From contig NZ_VWXK01000003.1 of the NCBI RefSeq assembly GCF_011752565.1, positions 186,001-250,000 of the forward strand: a DNA stretch of 64,000 bases, in the 5' to 3' direction. Every line of letters begins with the position of its first letter. Position 1 is the first letter of the stretch. Shown piece after piece: positions 10,376 through 19,594 of this stretch. Below the pieces are notes generated by a model that had not been told where the DNA came from, did no database searches, and worked only from the letters and a program-made list of their open reading frames with translations. The position numbers were made by a program, and so were the translations under genes. This DNA comes from Pantoea sp. Ap-967 (lineage in GTDB: Bacteria; Pseudomonadota; Gammaproteobacteria; Pseudomonadales; Pseudomonadaceae).

Positions 10376-11722
10376 ATGAACCGACCGTGGAGCCCCGACA
10401 GCTGGCGTGCCCTGCCGATCCAGCAGCAACCGACCTACCCCGACGCCGCGCACCTGCTCAAAGTGGAGCAAACCCTGGCCAGCTACCCGCCGCTGGTGTT
10501 CGCCGGCGAAGCCCGCGAGCTGCGCCGGCAGTTCGCCGAGGTCACCGAGGGCCGAGCCTTCCTGCTGCAGGGCGGCGACTGCGCCGAAAGCTTCGCCGAG
10601 TTCTCGGCGGCGAAGATTCGCGACACCTTCAAGGTGCTGCTGCAAATGGCCATTGTCATGACCTTTGCCGCCGGCTGCCCAGTGGTCAAGGTGGGGCGCA
10701 TGGCCGGGCAGTTCGCCAAGCCGCGCTCCTCGGGCGATGAAACCATCGGCAACGTCACCCTGCCGGCGTACCGCGGCGACATCGTCAACGGTATCGGCTT
10801 CGACGAAAAAAGCCGCATCCCGGACCCCGAGCGCCTGCTGCAGGCCTACCACCAGGCCACCGCCAGCCTCAACCTGCTGCGCGCCTTCGCCCAGGGCGGT
10901 TTTGCCGACCTGCACCAGGTGCACAAGTGGAACCTGGACTTCATCGCCAACTCGGCGCTGGCCGACAAGTACCACCAGCTGGCCAACCGCATCGACGAAA
11001 CCCTGGCCTTCATGCGCGCCTGCGGCCTGGACAGCGCGCCGCAACTGCGCGAAACCAGTTTCTTCACCGCCCACGAGGCGCTGCTGCTCAACTATGAAGA
11101 AGCCTTCGTGCGCCAGGACAGCCTGACCGGCGACTACTACGACTGCTCGGCGCACATGCTGTGGATTGGCGACCGTACCCGCCAGCTCGATGGTGCCCAC
11201 GTCGAGTTCCTGCGCGGTGTGCACAACCCGATTGGGGTCAAGGTCGGCCCCAGCATGGACCCTGAGGAGCTGATTCGCCTGATCGACACGCTCAACCCGG
11301 CCAACGACCCCGGGCGCCTGAACCTGATCGTGCGCATGGGTGCGGGCAAGGTCGGCACCCACCTGCCAGGGCTGATCCGCACGGTGCAGCGCGAAGGGCG
11401 CAAGGTGCTGTGGAGTTCCGACCCGATGCACGGCAACACCATCAAGGCCAGCAGCGGCTACAAGACCCGCGATTTTGCGCAGATCCTCGACGAGGTGAAG
11501 CAGTTCTTCCAGGTGCACCAGGCCGAGGGCAGCCATGCCGGCGGCATTCATATCGAAATGACCGGGCAGAACGTGACCGAGTGCATCGGCGGCGCCCGGC
11601 CGATCACCGAAGACGCCCTGTCAGACCGTTACCACACCCACTGCGACCCGCGCATGAACGCCGACCAGTCGCTGGAGCTGGCCTTCCTGATCGCTGAAAC
11701 CCTCAAGCAAGTGCGGCGCTGA
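10376..11722 (+). CDS. Class II 3-deoxy-7-phosphoheptulonate (DAHP) synthase
   Basis: First step of the shikimate pathway: phosphoenolpyruvate plus erythrose-4-phosphate gives DAHP. The 448 aa match the plant/type II family: [15 protein letters not shown] at the N-terminus, [25 protein letters not shown] and the C-terminal [15 protein letters not shown]. The ATG ([11 protein letters not shown]) is chosen over an upstream in-frame codon because it begins the conserved N-terminus. The last 20 bp overlap the convergent YcaQ-like gene. aroC, the last shikimate step, is 27 kb away. Confidence 0.95.
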   Translation: MNRPWSPDSWRALPIQQQPTYPDAAHLLKVEQTLASYPPLVFAGEARELRRQFAEVTEGRAFLLQGGDCAESFAEFSAAKIRDTFKVLLQMAIVMTFAAGCPVVKVGRMAGQFAKPRSSGDETIGNVTLPAYRGDIVNGIGFDEKSRIPDPERLLQAYHQATASLNLLRAFAQGGFADLHQVHKWNLDFIANSALADKYHQLANRIDETLAFMRACGLDSAPQLRETSFFTAHEALLLNYEEAFVRQDSLTGDYYDCSAHMLWIGDRTRQLDGAHVEFLRGVHNPIGVKVGPSMDPEELIRLIDTLNPANDPGRLNLIVRMGAGKVGTHLPGLIRTVQREGRKVLWSSDPMHGNTIKASSGYKTRDFAQILDEVKQFFQVHQAEGSHAGGIHIEMTGQNVTECIGGARPITEDALSDRYHTHCDPRMNADQSLELAFLIAETLKQVRR

Positions 11723-12917
11723 GCAAGGCCGCGCGCAACTGGCTGCCCTCGGCGCGGGGGCAGTTCAGTTGCACCCGCTCAAGGCCCAGCCACCGGGCCA
11801 GGCGCAACAGGTTCACGGCCAGGGCCTGGTAGCCCTCCTCGTCCAGGGCTTCAGGCTGCGCGTGCACGGCATGCACGGCCAGTTGCCCCTGGGCGCGTTC
11901 GGCGCGCAGGTCTAGCCGGGCGGCGATACGTTCGCGGTGCAGAAAAGGCAGCACGTAGTAGCCGTACACCCGCTTGTGCGCCGGGGTGTAGATTTCCAGG
12001 CGGTAGTGAAAGTCGAACAGCCGCTCGGTGCGGTTGCGCTCCCAAACCAGCGAATCGAATGGCGACAACAGCGCACTGGCCGCTATGCGCCGGGGAGTGC
12101 GTGGCGTGCCGGCGCAGTAGCCGGGCTGCTTCCAACCCTGGACTTGCACCGGCTGCAGGCGGCCATCGGCGACCAGTTCGGCCAGCGCCGCCCTGCCCTG
12201 CCCCGGCTCCAGCCGAAAGTAATCGCGCAGGTCGCGCTCGGTGGCCACGCCCAGGGCGCTGGCGGCATGCAGCATCAGCCCTTGATGCGCCTCGGCCTCG
12301 CCGGGCAGCGGCTGGTCGAGAATGGCCTTGGGCAGCACCCGCTCCGGCACATCGTACAGCCGCTCGAAACCACGCCGGCCCGCCACGGTCACTTCACCGG
12401 CAGCGAACAGCCACTCCAGGGCGAGTTTTTCCGCGCTCCAGTCCCACCAGGGGCCGGCCCGTTCCTGGCGGGTGGACAGGCTGCCCGCACCCAGGGCGCC
12501 CTGCTCGCGCACAGCGGCCAGTACCCGGGCGATCACCGCTGGGTGTTCACGGCCAAATTGCGCCAGCTGGCGGTAGATGCCACGGCCCTCGGCGGCATGG
12601 GCCATGCGCCAGCGCAGCAGGGGGTAGAGGTTGAGCGGCAGCAGCGAGGCTTCGTGGCCCCAATATTCGAACAGTTGGCGCTGGCGGCCACGGCCCCAGG
12701 CGAGCTGGTCGAGCAAGGGCATGGGGTAGTCGCCCAGGCGTGAGAACAGCGGCAGGTAGTGGGAGCGGACCACGGCGTTGACCGAGTCGATCTGCACCAC
12801 GCCCAGGCGGTTCAGCATGCGTTTGAGGGCGGGCAGGGTCGAGCCGGGCTGCTTGCCGAATCCTTGGGCGGACAGGGCCAGGCGGCGGGCCTGGTGGTTG
12901 GACAGCTCTAGGGGCAA
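11703..12917 (-). CDS. YcaQ-like winged-helix DNA glycosylase
   Basis: HTH_42/YcaQ family protein of 404 aa. Relatives are DNA glycosylases that unhook interstrand crosslinks and excise bulky alkyl adducts. The family's QxD-type motif is visible in [24 protein letters not shown] place the start at a TTG (12915-12917), because AAGGAG sits 7 bp upstream and the first residues ([15 protein letters not shown]) fit the family. The 3' end overlaps the DAHP synthase gene by 20 bp. Activity is inferred from family. Confidence 0.85.
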   Translation of the reverse strand: MPLELSNHQARRLALSAQGFGKQPGSTLPALKRMLNRLGVVQIDSVNAVVRSHYLPLFSRLGDYPMPLLDQLAWGRGRQRQLFEYWGHEASLLPLNLYPLLRWRMAHAAEGRGIYRQLAQFGREHPAVIARVLAAVREQGALGAGSLSTRQERAGPWWDWSAEKLALEWLFAAGEVTVAGRRGFERLYDVPERVLPKAILDQPLPGEAEAHQGLMLHAASALGVATERDLRDYFRLEPGQGRAALAELVADGRLQPVQVQGWKQPGYCAGTPRTPRRIAASALLSPFDSLVWERNRTERLFDFHYRLEIYTPAHKRVYGYYVLPFLHRERIAARLDLRAERAQGQLAVHAVHAQPEALDEEGYQALAVNLLRLARWLGLERVQLNCPRAEGSQLRAALLSAALA

Positions 12918-12950
12918 ACCTGATCTCCTTGCGGTGCCTGATGCGGCCCT

Positions 12951-13017
12951 TTCGCGGGGCAAGCCCGCTCCTACAAGGATGCGTGTGATGCCTGTAGGAG
13001 CGGGCTTGCTCCGCGAA
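12951..13017. repeat. Inverted pair of REP-A elements
   Basis: Two REP-A cores (12951-12974 and about 12994-13017) in opposite orientation, between the YcaQ-like gene's start and the DUF1127 stop. Confidence 0.88.
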
Positions 13018-13037
13018 AGGGCCCTTAAAGGTGTAGC

Positions 13038-13256
13038 CTACTTACGCAACGGATCATCCCAAAAATGCCGATCCGCCTCTTGCTGAATATCCGCCCGGCT
13101 CAACCCCAGGTCATGCAAGGTAGCATCACTGAGGCTGGCCAGCTCATCACGCTGGCGGTGCAACTGCAGCCAACGCACCGGGCGCTGCAGCGCTGCGTGC
13201 CACAGTTGGTTCAGGGAAAAGGCAGGTTGCTGGGTGCTGCTGGCATGACCTTTCAT
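13038..13256 (-). CDS. Small DUF1127 domain protein
   Basis: 72-aa protein. The C-terminal half, RDELASLSDATLHDLGLSRADI, is the YjiS/DUF1127 signature, an Arg-rich helical motif that in some bacteria binds RNA. The N-terminal extension is low in charge. GGAGG precedes the ATG by 8 bp. It is divergent from a LysR gene with 96 bp between the starts, so it is a likely target of that regulator (inference). Confidence 0.88.
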   Translation of the reverse strand: MKGHASSTQQPAFSLNQLWHAALQRPVRWLQLHRQRDELASLSDATLHDLGLSRADIQQEADRHFWDDPLRK

Positions 13257-13352
13257 CGTGAAGCCCTCCGTGTTGATGGCTTCAGTCTCTGCCCAGGCAT
13301 AAGATCAATCCAACGAATGTTTCTGATGCCATGCATCTCGGAGATTGATGCA

Positions 13353-14204
13353 ATGTCCCAGTACCAGAGCCTCGATGCCGACGTGCTGCGCACCTTCGTC
13401 GCCATCGCCGAGCAAGGCGGCTTCACCCGCGCCGGGGAAGTGGTCAACCGCACCCAGTCGGCGGTCAGCATGCAGATGAAACGCCTGGAAGAAGACATCC
13501 TGCAACGCCAACTGTTCGAACGCGAAGGCCGCCAGGTGCGGCTCACCGCCGAAGGCCAGGTGCTGCTGGGCTATGCGCGGCGCATCCTCAAGCTACATGG
13601 CGAGGTGTTCAACACCCTGCGCATGCCGCACATGGTCGGGCTGGTGCGCATCGGCACCCCCGACGACTACGCCATGCGCTTCTTGCCCACCATTCTGTCG
13701 AGCTTCGCCCAGGCCTACCCGCTGGTGCAGGTGGAGGTGCATTGCGATTCGTCCAAACAACTGATGCTGCGCCAGGACCTGGACCTGACCATCGTCACCC
13801 GCGAGCCGGGCAACGAAGTGGGCCAGCTGCTGCGCCAGGAACGCCTGGTATGGGCCGCCGCCGAAGGCTTCTGCCCCCAGGAGCAAAGGCCGATGCCGTT
13901 GGCACTGTTCAACACCGACTGTTTCTGCCGCGCCTGGACCTGCAATGCCCTGGAGGCCCAGGGCATCGACTACCGCATCGCCTACACCAGCCCGAGCCTG
14001 GCGGCGATTTTCGCCATCGTCAGCGCAGGGCTTGCGGTGACGGCGCAATTGCAGAGCCTGGTGGGCGGCCATATCCGCATCCTTGGCGAAAGCGATGGCC
14101 TGCCGCAGCTGCCAGTGGCCAACGTGATGCTGCTGCGCAACAGCCAAAGCCAGTCACCGATCACCGATTGCATGGCTGACTACATCGTCGAAGGGTTCAT
14201 GTAA
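13353..14204 (+). CDS. LysR-family transcriptional regulator
   Basis: 283-aa regulator. The N-terminal winged helix (DVLRTFVAIAEQGGFTRAGEVVNRTQSAVSMQMKRLEE, read in two halves around residue 25) is followed by a LysR effector domain to the end. The ATG chosen gives MSQYQSLDADVL, the normal distance to the HTH; upstream in-frame codons lie in the intergenic region. Its divergent partner encodes a DUF1127 protein. The effector is unknown. Confidence 0.9.
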   Translation: MSQYQSLDADVLRTFVAIAEQGGFTRAGEVVNRTQSAVSMQMKRLEEDILQRQLFEREGRQVRLTAEGQVLLGYARRILKLHGEVFNTLRMPHMVGLVRIGTPDDYAMRFLPTILSSFAQAYPLVQVEVHCDSSKQLMLRQDLDLTIVTREPGNEVGQLLRQERLVWAAAEGFCPQEQRPMPLALFNTDCFCRAWTCNALEAQGIDYRIAYTSPSLAAIFAIVSAGLAVTAQLQSLVGGHIRILGESDGLPQLPVANVMLLRNSQSQSPITDCMADYIVEGFM

Positions 14205-14222
14205 CTGGCGGGCACGCCGCTT

Positions 14223-14972
14223 TTACAATTCAAACCCCAACATCACCGCACACACCACCAAAAACACACAGAACATCGCCCGCAACACTTTCTCCGGCAA
14301 CGCATGGGCCAATTTCACCCCCCAGCTGATGCTGAGCAGCCCACCCACCGCCAATGGAATGCCCACGCCCCAATCGACACTCTGGTGCAGCCCATAGGTG
14401 ACCAAGGTCACCAGGGTGCTGGGCGCCGCCAGCGCCAGCGACAGCCCTTGCGCCACCACCTGGGTAGTGCCGAACACCGAGGTCAGGATCGGCGTGGCCA
14501 CCACCGCCCCGCCCACACCGAACAGCCCGCCCATGGTGCCGGCAAAACCACCCAGCACGCCCAGCCATGGCCAGGCATAGCGCAGCTCGGCGCTGGGCGG
14601 CGCCACCTTGAGGAACATCCGCACCACGTTCCAGACCGCCAGCGCCACCAGGAAGCCGACAAAGCCCAGGCGCATGGACTGGGCATCGATACCCACCGCC
14701 CACATCGACCCCAGCCAGGCAAACAGGAAACTGCACAGCGACAGCGGCACGGCATGGCGCAGCTCGATGCGGTTGCGCTGGTGGTAGCGCCACAGCGCCA
14801 GCAGCACGTTTGGCACCACCATCACCAGCGCCGTGCCCTGGGCCAGTTGCTGGTCGAGCCCGAACAGTACCCCTAGCGCCGGAATGGCGATCAAGCCGCC
14901 GCCGATGCCGAACAAACCACCCATCGTGCCCAGGCCCGCGCCCAGCACCACATACAACAACCACTCGATCAT
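14223..14972 (-). CDS. TauE/SafE family membrane permease
   Basis: 249-aa polytopic protein with two repeated halves, each carrying the family's Gly-rich signature (GTMGGLFGIGGGLIAIP near 17 and GTMGGLFGVGGAVVATP near 145). Seven to eight membrane helices are visible. Relatives export sulfite or organosulfonates. The Met chosen begins MIEWLLYVVLGAG; the frame runs far upstream but through the coding region of a plus-strand LysR gene. It is divergent from that LysR gene, which may regulate it. Confidence 0.9.
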   Translation of the reverse strand: MIEWLLYVVLGAGLGTMGGLFGIGGGLIAIPALGVLFGLDQQLAQGTALVMVVPNVLLALWRYHQRNRIELRHAVPLSLCSFLFAWLGSMWAVGIDAQSMRLGFVGFLVALAVWNVVRMFLKVAPPSAELRYAWPWLGVLGGFAGTMGGLFGVGGAVVATPILTSVFGTTQVVAQGLSLALAAPSTLVTLVTYGLHQSVDWGVGIPLAVGGLLSISWGVKLAHALPEKVLRAMFCVFLVVCAVMLGFEL

Positions 14973-15086
14973 CAGGGCCTCGTCCGCCAGCTGTTTTGAA
15001 TGCGAGCATGCTAACCACTGCGCTCTGGCGGGGAAACGCACAGCAGCGCAAAATGGCTGTGCGTTTTTCGCATAGCCAGGGATACC

Positions 15087-16043
15087 ATGAGCCCCGATAC
15101 CCTCACCGACCAGCTGAGCCTGTTTTTGGATGTGCTGGAAAGCGGCAGCTTTTCCGCCGCCGCCCGCCGCCACCCGCTCACCCCGTCCGCCGTGGCCCGG
15201 CGCATCGACAACCTGGAAAACGCCGTGGGCAGCCGCCTGTTCACCCGCAGCACCCATGCGGTACGGGCCACACCCGCCGGGCATGCCTTCGCCGAGCGCG
15301 CCCGGCGCATCATCGAGGAACTGCGCCTGGCCCGCGCTGAGGCGGTGTCGCTGAGCAATGCCCCGGAAGGGCTGATCCGCATCGATGCCCCAGCCGCCTT
15401 CGGCCGCCGCCACCTGGCCCCGGCCATCGCCGACTTCCTGGTGGCCTACCCTGGCCTGGATGTGCAACTGCGCCTGATCGACAGCTTCGTCGACCTGCAC
15501 GGCAGCCACCTGGGCGAAGTCGACCTGGTGCTGCGCGCCGGCCCCCTGGCCGATACCCGCCTGGTGGCCACGCCCTTGGCCTACATGGTGCGCATTGCCT
15601 GCGCCAGCCCCGCCTACCTTGCCAGCCGCGGCCTGCCCGCTTGCCCCAGCGAGTTGCCCGGGCACGACGGCCTGGACTGGGACGGCCTGGCACCGCCCTT
15701 CGCCTGGCGCTTCGAGGTCGACGGCCAGCAGCGCCTGTACCGCCCGTCGCGCATGCGCATGGCGGCCAACAATGCCGAAACCTTGCTGTTCGGTGCCCTC
15801 GCCGGCCTTGGCATCGCCCACCTGCCCACCTGGCTGATCAGCGACTACCTGCTGCGCGGCGAGCTGATGCCGCTGTTCTGCCACAACGGCCTGCCGGTGG
15901 CCGAAACCAGTGGCATTTATGCATTGCGCCTGGAACATGAAACGAACTCTCGCAGCCGTTTGCTGCTCGAATTTCTCAAGAGCCGCTTCAGCCCGATTCC
16001 ACCCTGGGACCTGGCGCTGCGCAGTGAGCTGCGCTGGCAATAA
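15087..16043 (+). CDS. LysR-family transcriptional regulator
   Basis: 318-aa regulator with an N-terminal HTH (FLDVLESGSFSAAARRHPLTPSAVARRIDNLE, from about 12; split around residue 28) and an effector-binding domain of the CrgA/AaeR-like subgroup. The divergent TauE/SafE permease starts 114 bp away, the arrangement expected for a LysR protein and its target. It may also read toward ohrR, 55 bp downstream, but that gene has its own start site. Confidence 0.92.
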   Translation: MSPDTLTDQLSLFLDVLESGSFSAAARRHPLTPSAVARRIDNLENAVGSRLFTRSTHAVRATPAGHAFAERARRIIEELRLARAEAVSLSNAPEGLIRIDAPAAFGRRHLAPAIADFLVAYPGLDVQLRLIDSFVDLHGSHLGEVDLVLRAGPLADTRLVATPLAYMVRIACASPAYLASRGLPACPSELPGHDGLDWDGLAPPFAWRFEVDGQQRLYRPSRMRMAANNAETLLFGALAGLGIAHLPTWLISDYLLRGELMPLFCHNGLPVAETSGIYALRLEHETNSRSRLLLEFLKSRFSPIPPWDLALRSELRWQ

Positions 16044-16098
16044 GCGCGCCAACCTTTAGCGTGCTAGATTCCTCAATCGATGACATTCAAGGACCTGC

Positions 16099-16554
16099 AT
16101 GAACGCCACCTCCCAAGCTTCCTGTGACGAGCTGCTGCTGGACAACCAGGTCTGCTTTGCCCTGCATTCCACCTCGTTGCTGATGACCAAGGTCTACAAG
16201 CCGTTGCTCCAGGCCCTGGGCCTGACCTACCCGCAGTACCTGGCCATGCTGGTGTTGTGGGAGCAGGACGGCCTGACCGTGGGCGAAATCAGCCAGCACC
16301 TGCTCACCGACCCCGGCTCGCTGACCCCGCTGCTCAAGCGCCTGGAAAGCGAAGGCTTGCTGCAGCGCAACCGCAGCCGTGAAGACGAGCGTGTGGTGCT
16401 GGTGCAGCTCACCGACAAGGGCCGCGCCCTCCAACAGCAGGCCCGCGAGGTGCCACGCTGCATCCTCAAGGCCAGCGGCCGGAGCCTGGAGCGCCTGCAA
16501 CAGCTACAGGCCGAGCTGCTGGAACTGCGCGACAGCCTGCAAAAAAACCTCTGA
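16099..16554 (+). CDS. ohrR: Organic-peroxide-sensing MarR repressor OhrR
   Basis: 151-aa MarR-type winged-helix repressor. The N-terminal sensing cysteine is Cys19 in NQVCFALHS; Cys9 is a second N-terminal cysteine. The wing (RNRSREDERVVLVQLTDKG) is typical. In the family, oxidation of the N-terminal Cys by organic hydroperoxide releases DNA. ohr lies directly downstream behind a palindromic promoter, which supports the assignment. Confidence 0.93.
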   Translation: MNATSQASCDELLLDNQVCFALHSTSLLMTKVYKPLLQALGLTYPQYLAMLVLWEQDGLTVGEISQHLLTDPGSLTPLLKRLESEGLLQRNRSREDERVVLVQLTDKGRALQQQAREVPRCILKASGRSLERLQQLQAELLELRDSLQKNL

Positions 16555-16591
16555 CGGCTACGCTGTGTGATGCTTATTCGGATGAGTGGTA

Positions 16592-16630
16592 AAAATTTAT
16601 CTTGCGCGCAAACTAATTGCGCGCTAATTT
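16592..16630 (+). promoter_or_regulatory. ohr promoter overlapping probable OhrR operator
   Basis: TTGCGC (16602-16607) and TAATTT (16625-16630) are 17 bp apart. The same stretch is an inverted-repeat block: TTGCGCGCAA followed by AATTGCGCGCTAATT, flanked by AAATT/AATTT. A repressor bound here would cover both hexamers. The OhrR link comes from context and has not been matched to a published site. Confidence 0.65.
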
Positions 16631-16695
16631 AAATCCCGTATCCACATGACGCCACCTGATCGACAGGGGCGCACAGCACACACGTGAGGCTCAAG

Positions 16696-17124
16696 ATGCA
16701 AAAGGTCACTCCGCTGTACATCGCAGAAGCCACCTCCACTGGCGGTCGCGACGGTAAATCCCGCGCCAGCGACGGCAAGTTGGAAGTCAAGCTGAGCACC
16801 CCCAAGGAACTGGGCGGCGCTGGCGGTGAAGGCACCAACCCAGAGCAGCTGTTCGCCGCCGGTTATTCGGCCTGCTTCATCGGTGCCCTGAAGTTCGTGG
16901 CCGGCCAGGAGAAAAAAGCCCTGCCCGCCGACGCCTCGATCACTGCCAAGGTCGGCATCGGCCAGATTCCAGGTGGTTTCGGCCTGGACATCGACCTGCA
17001 CATCAACCTGCCAGGCCTGGCCCAGGCTGACGCCGAAGGGCTGGTGGAGAAGGCGCACAAGGTCTGCCCTTATTCCAACGCTACCCGCGGCAACGTAGAC
17101 GTCCGCCTGCACGTAACCGTGTAA
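16696..17124 (+). CDS. ohr: Organic hydroperoxide resistance protein Ohr
   Basis: 142-aa OsmC/Ohr-family thiol peroxidase that reduces fatty-acid and organic hydroperoxides using lipoylated proteins. The two catalytic cysteines are present: Cys60 in [10 protein letters not shown] and Cys124 in [17 protein letters not shown] carries the conserved acidic residue. The ATG begins [14 protein letters not shown], as in Pseudomonas Ohr; a GTG four codons upstream is less likely. Confidence 0.97.
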   Translation: MQKVTPLYIAEATSTGGRDGKSRASDGKLEVKLSTPKELGGAGGEGTNPEQLFAAGYSACFIGALKFVAGQEKKALPADASITAKVGIGQIPGGFGLDIDLHINLPGLAQADAEGLVEKAHKVCPYSNATRGNVDVRLHVTV

Positions 17125-17148
17125 GCCCTGCAGGGCTGCAATCCCCTT

Positions 17149-17233
17149 GTAGGAGCGGGCTTGCCCCGCGAAGCCAGCACCGCGGTGCATGGCACCGGCT
17201 TCGCCGGTGTTCGCGGGGCAAGCCCGCTCCTAC
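17149..17233. repeat. REP-A composite module with central hairpin (copy 1)
   Basis: 85-bp inverted REP-A pair enclosing CACCGCGGTG and a GGCACCGG/CCGGTG hairpin. The same interior recurs at 60080-60162. It lies between convergent ohr and efp. Confidence 0.9.
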
Positions 17234-17253
17234 AGCAGTAGCTTTTTACGATC

Positions 17254-17284
17254 AAAAAAAAACCCGGCCAAGGCCGGGTTTTTT
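17254..17284. terminator. Bidirectional intrinsic terminator between ohr and efp
   Basis: Stem AACCCGGCC/GGCCGGGTT with an A-run to the left and a T-run (six T) to the right. It serves ohr on the plus strand and efp on the minus strand. Confidence 0.9.
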
Positions 17285-17301
17285 GCGTTTCACAAGAAGA
17301 A

Positions 17302-17871
17302 TTACTTCTTGGAGCGGCCTTTGAAGCTGTTGTCGCGAGTGTCGATGTCGATCCACTCGTCGATCTGGATGAAGTCGGCAACCGAGATCTCGGTACCGTT
17401 CTTCAGCTTGGCAGGCTTCATCACCTTGCCCGAGGTGTCGCCGCGAGCAGCGTTCTCGGTGTAGACAACCTGGCGGCTGATGGTGGTCGGCAGTTCAACC
17501 GATACCAGGCGGCCTTCGAAGAACACGGCTTCGCAGACGTCTTCCATGCCTTCTTCGATGTACGGCAGAACGGCTTCGATGTCCTCGGCGTTCAGTTCGT
17601 ACATGGTGTAGTCGGTGGTGTCCATGAAGGTGTATTCATCACCGTTGATGAACGACAGGGTCGCTTCTTTGCGATCCAGGATCACGTCGTCCAGCTTGTC
17701 GTCTGCACCGTAGACGGTTTCAGTCTTGTAGCCGGTCAGCAGGTTTTTCAGCTTGGTCTTCATGATCGCGCTGTTGCGACCGGACTTGGTGAACTCGGCT
17801 TTCTGAACCAGCCACGGGTCGTTGTCGATCCGCAGTACGGTACCGGGTTTCAGTTCTTTACCAGTTTTCAT
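17302..17871 (-). CDS. efp: Translation elongation factor P
   Basis: 189-aa EF-P, which relieves ribosomes stalled on polyproline. The tip residue of domain I is Arg32, in FTKSGRNSA. The Lys-type EF-Ps of E. coli have Lys34 there, and the Arg form is the substrate of EarP, which adds L-rhamnose from dTDP-rhamnose. earP lies directly upstream (48-bp gap, same strand), confirming the rhamnosylated branch. All three OB-type domains are complete. Confidence 0.98.
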   Translation of the reverse strand: MKTGKELKPGTVLRIDNDPWLVQKAEFTKSGRNSAIMKTKLKNLLTGYKTETVYGADDKLDDVILDRKEATLSFINGDEYTFMDTTDYTMYELNAEDIEAVLPYIEEGMEDVCEAVFFEGRLVSVELPTTISRQVVYTENAARGDTSGKVMKPAKLKNGTEISVADFIQIDEWIDIDTRDNSFKGRSKK

Positions 17872-17918
17872 TACGAAGTATCCGAATCTGGATGGATTTA
17901 TAAAAATCGAGGCCGCAT

Positions 17919-17924
17919 ATCATA
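17919..17924 (-). promoter_or_regulatory. Possible efp -10 element inside the end of earP
   Basis: Minus-strand TATGAT, 48 bp before the efp ATG, overlapping the earP stop. No good -35 is seen, so a separate efp promoter is only possible. Confidence 0.3.
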
Positions 17925-19053
17925 GCCAATTTCGGTAAAACTGTACCAGCGCCTTGGCAAGGTCCGGCCGAGCGGCCTGGCTGGCGGCCCAATCCTGGGC
18001 GTGCTGCTGCAGTTGCGCCCAGTGTTTGCGGGCGCCTTGCCAGGCCGCGTGCATGTCGCCGTCCATGTTCCAGGCGCGCCACAATGCCATCAGTGCCGCG
18101 CTGGCGTCGTCCGACAAACCCTGGCGATAAAGCGCAAGGAAGGCTTCGAGCTTTTCCCAGTGGGCATTTTCGTCCTGGATGTAGATGTGCCACAGCATCG
18201 GCCACCCGGCCCACTGGGCGCGCACGAACGAGTCTTCGCCGCGCACGGCGTTGAAGCCGCAGCTCCACAGCAGGCGGTCGTAGTCGTCCTGGCTGACGAA
18301 CGGCAGCACCTGCACGGTCAGCGAGCCGCGCTGGTGCACCTCGCCCACGGCCAGCGCCTGTACCCCCAGCCAACGCGCCAGGTCGCCAAGGATGCGCCCT
18401 TGGGGCACCAGCAGATGAACCGGGCCGGCATCGGCGGCCAGCGCATCCAGCCAACCGCCCAGCTGTGCGTTTTCATAGGCGAACAGCGACATCAGCAATG
18501 CACCGGGCCGAGCCTGTACCCCCAGCCCCTGCAGGAAGGCCGTGCGGGCCTCGGCCGACTGTTCGAAGGCCTGCCGGCGCGCCAGCAGCGAGGCTTCGCG
18601 CAACAGGCCGCCGGTCTTGGCGGTGAACCCTGGGAAGAAGAACACCTTGCGCAGGCCGTTGGCCTGGGGAGAGGGCAAGCCATGGCACCCTTCCACCCAG
18701 GCCTCGGCGCTGAGGTAGTCGAGGTTCAGCCACAGCACCGGCACCGTGCGGGCGCGCATCGCCTCGACGTAGGCCGGTGGCAACTGGCAGGCAAACGCGC
18801 CGATCACCACGTCTGCAGGCTCGGCGGGCTGCCATGTGGCAGGCCAGGCGCACACCTCCACGCCCTGTTGCCATTGCCGCGCCGAGTTGGCGTCGCTGCC
18901 TGGGCACAGCGGCACGAAGGCATTGAGGTCGTCCACCCACAGGCGCACGGCCAGGCCGTGCTCGGCCACCAACTGCCGGGCCAGGCGCCAGGTAACGCCG
19001 ATATCGCCGTAGTTGTCGACGACGGTGCAGAAGATGTCCCAGGTGGTTTTCAT
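17920..19053 (-). CDS. earP: EF-P arginine rhamnosyltransferase EarP
   Basis: 377-aa GT-B glycosyltransferase (formerly DUF2331) that moves L-rhamnose from dTDP-L-rhamnose to EF-P Arg32. The three residues known to be needed are present at the published positions: Asp13 and Asp17 in VVDNYGDIGVTWRL, and Glu273 in RGEDSFVRAQ (position counted from codons). It is upstream of efp on the same strand. The donor-sugar genes (rml) are not in this window. Confidence 0.97.
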   Translation of the reverse strand: MKTTWDIFCTVVDNYGDIGVTWRLARQLVAEHGLAVRLWVDDLNAFVPLCPGSDANSARQWQQGVEVCAWPATWQPAEPADVVIGAFACQLPPAYVEAMRARTVPVLWLNLDYLSAEAWVEGCHGLPSPQANGLRKVFFFPGFTAKTGGLLREASLLARRQAFEQSAEARTAFLQGLGVQARPGALLMSLFAYENAQLGGWLDALAADAGPVHLLVPQGRILGDLARWLGVQALAVGEVHQRGSLTVQVLPFVSQDDYDRLLWSCGFNAVRGEDSFVRAQWAGWPMLWHIYIQDENAHWEKLEAFLALYRQGLSDDASAALMALWRAWNMDGDMHAAWQGARKHWAQLQQHAQDWAASQAARPDLAKALVQFYRNWL

Positions 19054-19184
19054 GTGCCCTGCCTACGCCCAGCGCTAAAACCCCGAATTCTGCGGATAAT
19101 TGCCCGCCGACAAAAGCACCGCACGGAAAAAACCCGGTGGCCATGCGACAATGGCACCTTCACCCGCCCTGCCAGGAGGCTGCC

Positions 19185-19592
19185 ATGCCGCGCCACCGTG
19201 AACTGAAGATCACCCTTAAACCGCTGCAGCTGATTTTCTGCGTGGCCTTTGGCCTGTGGCTCGGCGCCGTGGCCATTGCCCTGAGCCTGTGGCTGGCGTT
19301 GCGGCTGTGGCCCGAACACGTGCAACCGGTCGCCCAGGTGGTGGTGCCAGCCGTGACGCCACCGGCTGCCAGGCTTTCAGCGCCCGTGGCACAACCACCA
19401 CAGGATGCGCAGAGCGAGATGTTCGAACGCTACAAGGACATCCTGCACCAGCAGCAAGTGCAGCAGGCCGCCGAGGCCGCCCAGGGCAACCCGCGCAACC
19501 TCAATAGCCCCAAGTGCCAGTTCTGGTTGGCGCAGAACCGCACTGCGCCCACCGACAAGAGCCAGGCCGCGGTGCTGGAGTTCTGTTACTGA
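19185..19592 (+). CDS. Small single-pass membrane protein of unknown function
   Basis: 135-aa protein: a basic N-terminus, one strong membrane helix (about 15-42), a Pro/Ala-rich linker, a Gln/Ala-rich helix (about 78-100) and a C-terminal part with two cysteines (PKCQFW and EFCY at the end). The ATG follows CAGGAGG. The stop lies 2 bp before the next ATG, so the two genes are coupled. I do not recognise a function. Confidence 0.78.
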   Translation: MPRHRELKITLKPLQLIFCVAFGLWLGAVAIALSLWLALRLWPEHVQPVAQVVVPAVTPPAARLSAPVAQPPQDAQSEMFERYKDILHQQQVQQAAEAAQGNPRNLNSPKCQFWLAQNRTAPTDKSQAAVLEFCY

Positions 19593-19594
19593 CC

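Noticed and set aside
14973..16052. Upstream extension of the TauE/SafE frame to 609 codons
   Set aside because: It runs antisense through the LysR gene and has no membrane pattern; the Met at 14972 starts the family fold.
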